In this document: positions 24,087-36,000 of the stretch, one piece after another
Numbering within the stretch: the first letter of the stretch is position 1
Layout: each line of letters begins with the position of its first letter
IMG/VR virus record: IMGVR_UViG_3300048061_000324
Location: 1-63,794 of that record
Direction: 5' to 3' (one strand)
Source: a virus
DNA: 63,794 nt
Notes under the pieces: generated by a model
Told to the model about the DNA's origin: nothing
Databases searched by the model: none
Seen by the model: the letters and a program-made list of their open reading frames with translations, nothing else
Program-made: the position numbers and the translations under genes

Positions 24087-27000
24087 CGTTAATTTGGACG
24101 TAGTTATCGTCTACATAGCCACTTGCTATATATCTTCCACTTTGATCAAAAGTTACACCAACAAGTGGTACTGTTCCTTGACATTCAGTTAAAAATTTAG
24201 CCTGATTAGACGTTTGATCCTGGATTGTATTAGTATCACCGTATGTGTACCACACTTTACTATGCCCGTCTACTATCTCTTGACGTTCACTAACATCAAT
24301 AACTTGATCAGTTTCATAATGTCTAAATGCTCTTGCTGTTCCCATTGTTCCTCTGTGGATATTTTTTAATTTATTTCCATCAATTTCCCAATAAACAATA
24401 CGTTCTCCTGCAATCCAAATTACACCTGGAATATTGGCATTTAAGTTTGGTGTTGCTAATTTACTTGCATCTACTACTGAAATTTCTTTATCTGTTCTTA
24501 ATAAATCTGTTGCTAGTGCAGTTGTGTTATCTTCACACAACCTGTAGTAACGAACTTGTCCTAGTATGTCTTGCCATACTTTCCAAGAAACTCTTTGCTT
24601 AATAATGTTTTCACTAAATTGTGATATTACAATGATATCTGTGTTACCAATATTAGTTGTTAGTTTAAGTTTACCATCTTCAATTTCGTAATCTTGTTCT
24701 ACACTTAAACGTACACCGTTTTTACTAACCCAAAGATAATTTGCATTACTTGGAGTTCTATAGAGTGTGTAAGTCGGTGTATTAATAATTTGTGTTGTTG
24801 CAACATCAAATGAAGTTGATCCGTCAAACGGTGCACTATCAAAACCATTTGCTAATATAACTGCTGAAGCAGATGCACCTTTAAATGTTTGCGTTGTCAT
24901 ATCTAATACATTGTGGCTACTAAATGTTGTTACATTTAATTTAAATCCACTTGTAATAGTTAATCCACTTGCTAGTGTAATGTTTGTACTTGAAACTGTG
25001 TACTCGGCGTTTGTATTATCACCTATTGCAATTTTGGAACCACTTGATGGAGCAGAAGAAAATTGAACTTCCTTCGTACCCGAATTGTCAACGAGTGTCC
25101 AACCTGAGTTAGATACTCCATCAATAAACACTGAAACGTCTGATGCTGTTATAGTTGCGTGGTCTATATCAGCAACGTCAGTTAAAGCAAAGTTAGTTAA
25201 AGTCCCGTCACCAGTTGCGTATGTGTATACCGCAGGACGTAAACGTTCCTCTGCTAGTTCTACATAAATTTTAGCATCAACTGGACCTTCGTATAAAGGT
25301 TCGTTTGCGAGAGTAAAAGTCCTCGTACTACCATCCATAGTAAAGATCTCTTGCCCAATGTGGCTATACGCAATCCTTACACTTGGATCCAAATTGAATA
25401 CAAATATATGTATGTGGTCACCCACTGTCGGTTTATAACCGCCTGTGAATTCTAATTCTGCTCTGCTATTAATATTGTTAATTTGGTTATCTTTTTTAAC
25501 TCCATTAACTAATACTAATGCCTGTTGAGCAATACTTGAACTAATTGGAAGATTGTATTTTGCGTCAACACCATCTCCAGTTAGTACATAATCTAAAATC
25601 ATATTTTCACCACTGTTGCCTAAACTAACAATGTCGATAATATCTCCAACAACAGGAGCAACATTAAACACAACTTCGAAAGTTGTAAAATCAAGTGTAT
25701 ACTCATCTGGCTGTACCTTACCAGTCTGTGTTGTATAAATTAATAAGTTCATATTGTGATGTCCGTCACTAGTTCTAAAACTAAATCTTGTTTTGTTACC
25801 ATCACCTGTATGTTTAATAACATCTATTCTTGGGCTTAATCCATCGGTACCACCATATTCACTTGTAGGTGTTTGATAAATTTCCATATCTAAACTATCA
25901 AACACTCTACCAGGAACAAACTCTTCTGGTGCGTGTGAATTGTATTGGTCTACAAACTTGCCGCCAACTATGTTAATGTCTTCTGGTCTTGTGCCTAATA
26001 ATGAATCTCCAAACCTACTGCTAATATGTGTATCAGCAACTCCACTTATCATTGGAACACCTTCAGCACCAATCTCAAAGTTATCAAATGGAGAGTCATC
26101 AAATCCTGCACGATCCATACCAGGCTGTTTATCAAATCCTGGTCCTAATATTTTATTACCAGGATAGTCAATACCATAAAACAAGTTTTCTAATTCTTTA
26201 GCAGGTTGAATATCTGTTGGTTGGTAATATGCAATAGTTCTGTCCATTGCGTTTGCAAAAGTTTCATCAGCAATTACTGTTAAACTATCACTAGTAAATG
26301 TTGTTCCACTAGTAAAGTTCTCATCGGCTGTATATACTTCTCCTTGGTATGTAATTTTATTACCTGTAGTATATGATGTATTTGCTTGCCATTCTATAAT
26401 CTCTGAAGTATATTTGATTCTATCAAACTTCATTGTAGTGTCTATAGAACGTGCTTTTAAATTTTCTAATTGTGCATATCCAAGTGCAGTAGTACCAGTA
26501 CTAGTTGCAATTGATACATTAGGTGTACTAACATAACCTGTACCTTTATTTGTAATTTCAATACCTGTAACTACACCGGATTCTACTGTTGCTGTTGCTT
26601 TAGCACCAGATCCACCGCCACCAGTAATTGTTACTGCTGGAACAAAGTTATATCCTGTTCCACCATTAGTTACTGCTACACTGCCAATAGAATGTTTATA
26701 GTTATCGTTCCAAGGCTTATTAAATCCTGTTGACAGTCTTACTGAATCTTCACTATCACTGCCATCTGGTTTTCTATAATAACCTAAGTTAGAATCAAAA
26801 TAACTATTGATATCAAAATCAGTTAAGTCACCTGTCCACGGATCAGTTTTATTATAGTTTGAAATATATTCTCTAATCTTAGTTCTGTAAGGTTTTGCTT
26901 CTGCAATAAACTCACTAACATATGTTTGATTATCTTTACGGTAATATGGTAAATCATCTAAGGCTCTAATTTTATGATTAACACCAATGAATGATGTTTT

Positions 27001-30000
27001 AAATAACCAATCAATAAATGGTTGTTCATCTAATACATAATACAACATTGTAAATATTGTATTGTTTGCCGACAGAGCCATATCATCAATTAAAATTTTA
27101 TTTAAAATTGTTTCAACAATTTTTCTTGTTTCAATTTGTGGCTCTTGGTCAAATAATTGGAAGTCAAAAACTTCAGTGGCAAAACCATAACGTGTAGAAG
27201 TGTAATTCCAAATACCTTCGCTAATTTGTATAGTTGCGTTTTTAATACCTACAGTTGTATACTCAGTTCCGTTCCAATATAGTAACTCCCAGTTACCACC
27301 ATTTTCTACTTTAACTGTTTGTCCTACTGTAGGCGTTACATCAACTAAATCTTTTTTAAGTGCAATACTATAATCAATATAAGTGTCTGCACTAAAGTTT
27401 GTTTCATACCAGTCAGTGTATGACCAATAGTTACTAACGTCGTAGCCTTGTAACTTACCAAGTACCCAAGTATTATCTGCTCTTTTAGAATATATACTCC
27501 ATCTATTTTGTACAGTTGTATCTGTGCCAACAAGCACTTTATATCCTACTGGTTTTTCTTTAATACGAACATAACTTAATTCTGTATTGTTGGAAACTCT
27601 TTGATCCCAGTCGCCACTTGCTTGTTTAGGTTCTGGATCTTTTGCTAATAAATCAGTAATGTCTTTAGTTAATGTAATGGTATTTTTAGCCATTACTGTA
27701 TTAACCGTTGTTAAAAATTCTTTTAATGCAGACATTCTATTAATGAATAAACTTTGTCTTGGTCTAAATTGAATACCGTATTGCTCACTTGCACTTAATG
27801 TAGGATCTGGTACACTATTACCATAACTGTCTGCACCTACTAAACTATCTATTAACTTTCTTTTAAAGTTAGTAGGTAATGTAGCATCAGCAACATTCTC
27901 TTTTATTAGTGCCCATTCATTGTGAATTATTTTATCGTTTTTAGTTTTATCATAATCGATAACTAAAACAGTTCCAGTATTTTTTAATTCTGATGCAAAG
28001 TTATATAATGAAACATCACTTGAACCTGTAAATGCAACATACTTTAATTCAGCAGTTGTAGGATCGATTAATATATCTGTAACATCTTTAATACTTTTTG
28101 TTTTGTTCTTGGCTAAATCTAAAACATTTTTAACCCAGAAGAAATATCTATTTTTAACAACTGTACCTTGTATTTTAGAAACTGTTGTATACAGGCTTGT
28201 ACTATAAACTGTTCCAGAACCTTCGTATGCACTTGGAACCTTATCGCTTTCAACCCACTGGTAAACATTTATACTACTTCCAGGAAATACACTTCCCCAG
28301 AAACTACTTCTATATGCCCAGTCACCTTGTTCAGCATAAACATATTTTACTGTTGATAGATCCCACCAAATTTTTCCTACTTGATCCGGTCCCCAAGTAT
28401 GAGCACCTTCGATGGCATATGTTGCCGGATCCCATAATGTTTTGTAATCAATATTTTCATCTGCTATACCTGGGATCTTTCCTTTAATAGGATCGACCCA
28501 GTCATAATAATTAATAACTTCGTTTTTAATTTTATCGTAACTAAACACACGATTAATTTTTGTTATATCTACTAATTGTTGCTCTTGTTCATGAGTAACA
28601 AATATATCTTTTGCAGAACAGTAATGTGCAACTTGACCTGAATCAATAATGCTTCCTGACTTATCGTCATTAGGCATACCAATATAAATGTCATTACTGT
28701 CTAGTACTTGTAAAGCACTACCGAATAAATCATCAGCATCTATATTTGTGTTTGTAAATTTTTGTGTTTGTATGTAACTTGTATCTAACTCTTGATACGC
28801 ATAAACATTACCACCACGTTTTGTTGCATCGGCAAAGTGTGTACTGCTACTATCAAAATCTGTACCTTGTGTATCAAAAGACATCTGTGCGTTATATGTA
28901 CTTGTAGGCGCACCTACAACTAAAACTTTACCAGTTGTATCGATTGCAATCGATTTACCAAATTCTTGTCCATCAGTTTTAGCATTTTGTACAATATTTT
29001 GTACATTACCAAATTGGTCGCCAATAACATTCGCAAATAAGTTACCTGAAATATCTACAATAATAAGTTCGTTATCTTTGTCTGCAGATGTAATAGTTAA
29101 TTTATTATTACTAGCAGAAGCAGATATATTTGTTATACTTGCATTATTAATTTGTGTTGCAATGTCTTCTACATTTTTAGTATTAACACTTACTGTAGTT
29201 CCGTTAATTACTATTGAACCTGATGTAGTAGTTGTGTACTCAGGCCCAGTGTGCGACTTCGTAGGACCGCTTACGAGCCCTATTTTTGTAACAAGTCCAC
29301 TTGCTCTTTCAAATCTATTACAACCTGGAGCACCTGCAAATAATTTTGTAAATGTATTATTACAAGCAACACTTTCACCATAACGTCCATCAACATTATT
29401 AAGTGTAGTTGTTATTTTTTGTGTTTTAGAATATCCAGTTGAATTATATTTACTGTATACATACACTGCACCTTCGTTAGAATATGTAGTGTTTTCTGCT
29501 GGAGCACCAATAATAATATTGTCGCCTGTTTTATCTGTATCAATTGCAAAACCGAATTCAGTACTTGCTGTTCCATTAATTGTTGCTTTTAATTCCCAAC
29601 CAGGTCCTGACTTAACTCTAATTTCTGCACTTGTGGCTGGTGCTGTTGTAAATGTAATAGTTGTTCCTGATACAGTAACATCTTCGTGTTGTATTTGTAC
29701 AACACCATCTACAGTAACAATACTTGCTTCTGCGTTTGCTGTTGTTGTGAATGCTGTTGTTGTGTTATCGCCGGTAAACGAATCTGTAGTTGTAAACGTA
29801 TCTGTGTCTGTTGCTCTTTTAAACACATAAACTTTATCCACACCTGGAGCACCTGCAACTAATGTACTTCCGTCTTTACTAAATTTAACATTTAGTTTTG
29901 AAGTACCTGTTATACTTGGCGGTGCCCAAGCAAAAGAAACATTATACTGATTTCCTTCTTGATAATAAATGTGTAAGTTACCTTCTGGACAGCCTACACT

Positions 30001-33000
30001 TGTTTTACTACCTACTGCAAATTTATTATCTTTAATATCTATGCTGTGTCCAAACCCTGCGAATCTATTGTCTTGTGCTGGACTAATAACTTTTGCTTCT
30101 GCTAAATCACCTTGTCCATTTGGAATGTACACAACTAATTTTCCATATGCATCGTAGTCTGCATAACCAAATACACCTAATGACTTATCTTGATTAATAG
30201 CAATACTATTACCCATTTTACCATTAGTGTATGCATAGTTGTTTGGTATTAAACTTGTTTTTGCTTTATATTCGTTTAATTTTTGGAATACTTTCCAGCC
30301 ATTGTCTGAAACTTTATCAACAAAAACTTTGTCGTTAAGTTTCCAGCCATTAACAGGAGTGTATCCTAATAAGTCACTACTAGTTTTGTATCTAATACTT
30401 CTGAACTTAAGAATAGTTGCTTCACCTGAAACATCTAAAGCATCTGATTGTTCATTAGTTTCAAAACTTTTTAATCCAGTAGTTCTTAAAACTTTGTGTA
30501 CACCGTTTGCCGCACCAAATCCTTTAATAACAATTAAGTCATCTTTTAGTATATCGTGGTGTTCTTTAGTTGTCCAAAGTATTGTATTATTATCACTTGC
30601 TTGTGCAGTTAATACAACATCTTTTGTTATGTCTAAGTAGTAGAAATTCCAATCTAAGTTTTCATCATTAGCAACGTATAAATGATATCCGATACTCATA
30701 TTAGAAACACTGTTGTTTAAATTTTCATAAGAAGAAATATTAAACAGTGTAGCATCTGCATCTGTAATTTTAGCATAGCCTGTATAAGGTAGTACATCAC
30801 CTTGTAATCCTATTGTTGTATTTGTAGGAATCCAATTAGGTGTAATTTCCGGTGGTGCTTTATAAAAATCTTCTGTTAAGACATTTTTAACACCTTCTAA
30901 TTTATTTTCAATACTATCAATTGAGTGTAATACTGTTGGGTTACCATTAATGTCATCGTTCTTAAGTTCTAACTCTACACGTTTGTTAATATCTAGTCCG
31001 CCATATTCGCCAACACGAACTGCCCATTCTTCATACATATCAATATTTGAAGTAGTGTTATCGAGTTTGGCACGAAGTAACTTATCAATTGCGTTGCTTG
31101 TGCCTTTCTCTTTAATCATACCTTGATAGAATTTAACTTGTGAAGTATCATCTAATCCAAGGTTTTCTAAATAATTTCTGCTTTGATATCCAATAACACT
31201 CTTACCAAATTTGTCTGCACTACTTTCTAAGTTCACAGTATCGACATCGTAATAACTTTCAAAATCGCCACCTAGTGTGTCCCAGTTAGGAAGTAATCCT
31301 AATTTGAAACTATCAGTTGGTGTCCACTTATCAAAGTCAAATGTTAACCCACTAGTATGCGTTTCACTTGCAGTATACAACTTGTCGTTGTTTTTAATAA
31401 TTTCGCCTTTTGCGTAATCTGTATTTTGTATCCATAGGTCAACTTTACCTTGGTTAAGAACAAATCCTTGAGCTGTTAAACTGCCATCCCAGTCACTTGT
31501 TCTCCAACCAACAAGTTTTAATCTGTTTTGTCTATTACCTAATTCTGGTTGGTATATAATATCGTTAAAGATTGTACTATTATTAAGAACAAGTGTGTGT
31601 TCGTATTGAACTGTTTTAATGTTAGCAAAATACAGTCCGCCTACAGTTGCTTCAGGTGTAACTTCGAACTCACCATCTTCTCTTGTAGTTTTAAATTTGT
31701 CTACAGTTAAGTTTTCAAAACTTTGATTCATTATAGATTTACCATTGTAATGATTAACTAAACTATCAACCATACTATCTGCTCTTCTAAATGTAAGTCT
31801 GTTTGCACTTGGACTTAATGTGATAACTGCATCAGTTCCCCACTTTTGTTGAACCCAATATCCAAATTCTTTACCTGCCATTGTCCAGTTAGCAACTTCA
31901 ATACCACCAGCCATTTGTTCGCTGTTGTTTGCAAAATCATATCCTAATGATGTTAGATATCTACCGTAACTAACTAAAAAGTCAAATACTTGTTGCGGTG
32001 TACTTAATTCTGTTCCGTATGGTACAGTTAATACTGAATCTTCTTTATCTTTGTATTCAATAAACCTTTGATCTAAAACTTGGTGTACATTAATGTTTCT
32101 AGATTGTCTACTTGGGATAACATTAAACACAGGATTCTGTGTGTCATATCCGTATATTGCATAACCACTATCAGTTTGCTGTACAATTACACCACTGTAA
32201 GGTGCACTTACAATAGGACTTGTTTTAGTAACAACTAGCTCATAATCCTCATCAGGGATCATAACGTTTTCACTAATTGCATTTGGACTTACTTGTTCAG
32301 CAAGTACTTTTAAGAATTTTTTATCTGTGTATCCACTTAATTTTACTGCAAGATTAATATCTACTCTATCAATAATATCTTTTAGTACACTAGGTGCTAC
32401 ACCTAAAAAGTTTAAATGATTAGCAACATAGAAACTGTATCCATTAATTACATTCTGATCAACTAACGGAGTTTCGAAATCACTTCTTTGTAACTGTTTG
32501 TTTGTAGTAACACTTACAATATTATTTGTAATTGGTGTTCTAATAACCTTGTCTGTATCAAAAAGTAAACTAAAATATTTTGCAGGTTTCATTACTGCGT
32601 TAGCAATTTGTTTCATAAACGGAAACTCACTAGACTTTTCCCAAGCCGCTTGAGCAGGACCGCCGTCTCCAACTGCCCACTTGTCGTTTAATTCAAATAC
32701 AGTACTTCCTGTTGCTAATGATTTCCATGGACTAACTAGTGTTCCATTTTCATTAACAGGAATCATATCTAGTAAATCTGCTCTTTTATAAAGATTATTT
32801 ACAGTATATGTTTGTGTTGTTGCGTCGTAAATTTTTCCATCACGTAGGTCTTCCCACATAACTCGGTTACCACTTGTATAAGGTGCAGGACCGTATTGCG
32901 TTTCCCACCAAGTTGGTTTAACATCTATACCTAACATTTCCCACGGATGTGTATGTGGTCTATCTGTATCGTAATAATGTTTGTAAATTTGTCTCCAGCC

Positions 33001-36000
33001 GCCTGGTAATAATTCGCCAGATATTTTATCTGCCATCTTATTATAGTTCCAAGTAAATTCATTACCACGCTCGTAACCATCGTGCGTACTCCAATCAATT
33101 CTATTTTTAATTGACCATTGTAAAAAATGTCTACTTAAAATTGACTGATATTCAGATCTACTATATCCAGTATCTCTCCAACGTCCAGGTTGTGTTTCGT
33201 GTATATTGAAAACATCTGGTTTGTATGTTGCTTTAATATTATTATAAATTCTTTTTTCTAATTCTAAGATAACATCATCTAAAACATCACCGTATGCTTT
33301 TGTTAAACTACCATCGTGTCCTTGAATAAAGTCGACGTTAGTTACATATGTATCGTCAGTATATTTAATTGGTTCGTATTTAGGATACATACCCATCTTA
33401 CTAGGTGTAGGCGGGATATAATTTCCTATAGTATTATTGTAATCTACAATTTTAATAACAGTAGCCAATGCAGGTTCGTTAACCATTTCAATAGCAGGTC
33501 TTGTTGCATTGAAAGTGTAATCTTTGCCTAGTACCGCTTGTACTCCATTAATGTAAACTAATACCGAACGATTTGTATTTGTTTTTGGATTAAAGGTAGA
33601 TCCCATTTGATAACTTTTGATTCTGTTATCTGTTACTGTGTATGTGTAATTCTTTTTATTTGTACCGTGTCCAACCATGTCGCTGTAGTAAAATGGAAAA
33701 GATGCACTTTTTGTACTATTAATACTTGCTAAAATTTTATCAACTGCTGTTGGTATATCTTCAAAGTCTAAGTCCAACGTTTCTGCCGCGGCAATAAACT
33801 TCTGTTTAAATTTTGTATATTCGTCTGAAGCATATTTTAATGCAGTTGTGACATTTAAATGATCTTCTTGTAAAAATATTCCAGGAAATACTAACCCACT
33901 TGAGTGATGTAAAATTTTACCTGCGTACTTTCCTGCATTGCCAATATCTCGTAAATTACCTGCTCCAGGATACACACCTGAAAATCCGTCAACAGTTTTA
34001 ATAATTTCGCTAACGTGCGAACGCATTTGTCCTAACGTAATGTCGCTAAAGTTTTTATTAAAAGCGTTGTTACTTAAATTGTTTGGAACCTCATAATATC
34101 CAAATGATGTTTGGTTATCAGATAATACTTTAATTGTTATTTGTGTTGAAACTGTTGGTGCAGTTGTAAATTCGATAATATGTCTTCCACTATCTAGTTT
34201 ATATTCCCAACCTGTTTTAATTTCTGTGCTATCTGTAAAAACAATAATTTCAGGTAGTTCTCCAACTGTTGGTGCAACACCTATTTCAAATTGTTTAGCA
34301 GTACCATTAGCAACGTATGTTACTACTTGATACTGTACACTTGGTGTATCAATCTTTTTCCAGCCATCAATGTAAGATACAGTTTTGTTACTATCTGTAA
34401 CTTTAATAAACCCTGTGCTTACGTTTAATGTTGAACTTCCTGTTGTTGCTGTATATGTAAATGTGTCTAAACTATATTTGTTGTCGAATACAATATCACC
34501 TATATTACTAAAGTTTTTATACTTTAAGTTAATACCTAATTCAGGATCTAATGTTGTTCCTGATCCTTTACCATATGCAAACAAAGATGTTCCTGCAAAA
34601 TTTGATGATTGGTAAGTAGTTTTATTAGTATAACTTTTACCATTGTTATCAAAGATGTCAAAAAGAGGTTCTTGGTTAACAAGTGTTTTTTGTTGACCTA
34701 CTACCCAGTTTGTTCCGTTGAACCAATATGTTTTACCTTTTAATTTTTCACCATCTTTAGCAACAACTTGGTCGCCATTAACTAATGATGTTGTACTTGG
34801 AATTAGTTTTACTTCTGATGTTCCATCATTTTGAAAGTCCACCATACTAACTGTAAATATTTTATTTTTAACTTCTAAATCTGTATCAGCAGTAAAAATA
34901 ACTTTCATTCCATTAGTTACTGCTTTACTATCAATAAAAAATGACGGGCCGTTGTTAATATTACTTAATGCATCAGTTGTAGTTGTATCAATTAAATCAA
35001 CAGAACCTGAACTCATGTTACCTGAGTTTAATAATGCAAGGTCTTTTTTAAATTCTATGATAGGACGTTTTGCTCTATTGTCTTGGTCAATAACTGCACT
35101 TTCGTTGTTATATCCTGCAATAGTAGTAATAACATCTTTATGGTACCAGTTATTATTTCTGGCCCATGCGTTACTATCAGCACTACCTACAGAACTAACT
35201 ATATAATCTTTTGTTTCGCTTGTTTCTAATTCGTATGCAACATGGTTGTCTTTTGGTACTAATCTAATTGATTCCCCAACACCGTCTACAATATATGTTT
35301 TGCTTCTGTAAGATATTGGACTTACCGTTGTATCAGTTTGTATATGCATACCATTAGAAAATACAACACCGTTAGGTGTAGTGTAATTCTTTTTACCAAT
35401 AATATCAGTAGTAACATCAATAATTTTTGTAGTAGAATCTAATAATTTAATTTCACCATATTTGCTACTGTCTGTAGGATCAACATAATAAAATGTACTC
35501 ATAGGTGCTGTAACGGCTGGTACTTCTAATAAAGTTGTACTATCAGATGATCTATAATATTCAAATGTACTAAAGTTTTCACCTTCTTGTATTTGTACTT
35601 TTTTATTAACTCCAATAAGTGTAACACCTTGCAAACTAATTGTTCCGCCACTTACTAAAATTCTAAATACTTGAAACTTCTCATCATTAGAAAATGTATT
35701 GGGCCATGCATTAGAAGTATTAACATCGGCATTGAAAATAACAGTTTTGTTTTCTAAATATAGTTGTCCGTCAATACCACCTGCATCCATTACAGTCTGT
35801 AAAGTTGCTCCGTTTAAACTTTCGTAAGTATATTCACTACATCTTAAATCAACATCAGAAACATTTACAACAGTTTTTGTAAAAAAGTTTTGGTCTGTTG
35901 ATTGAGGTACATTAAATGTAATTGTACCAGTTGATGTTCCGTTATTAATAACTCCATAAACATCTCTTGTAGTTCTATTGAAACTAACTGCACTTTTACC

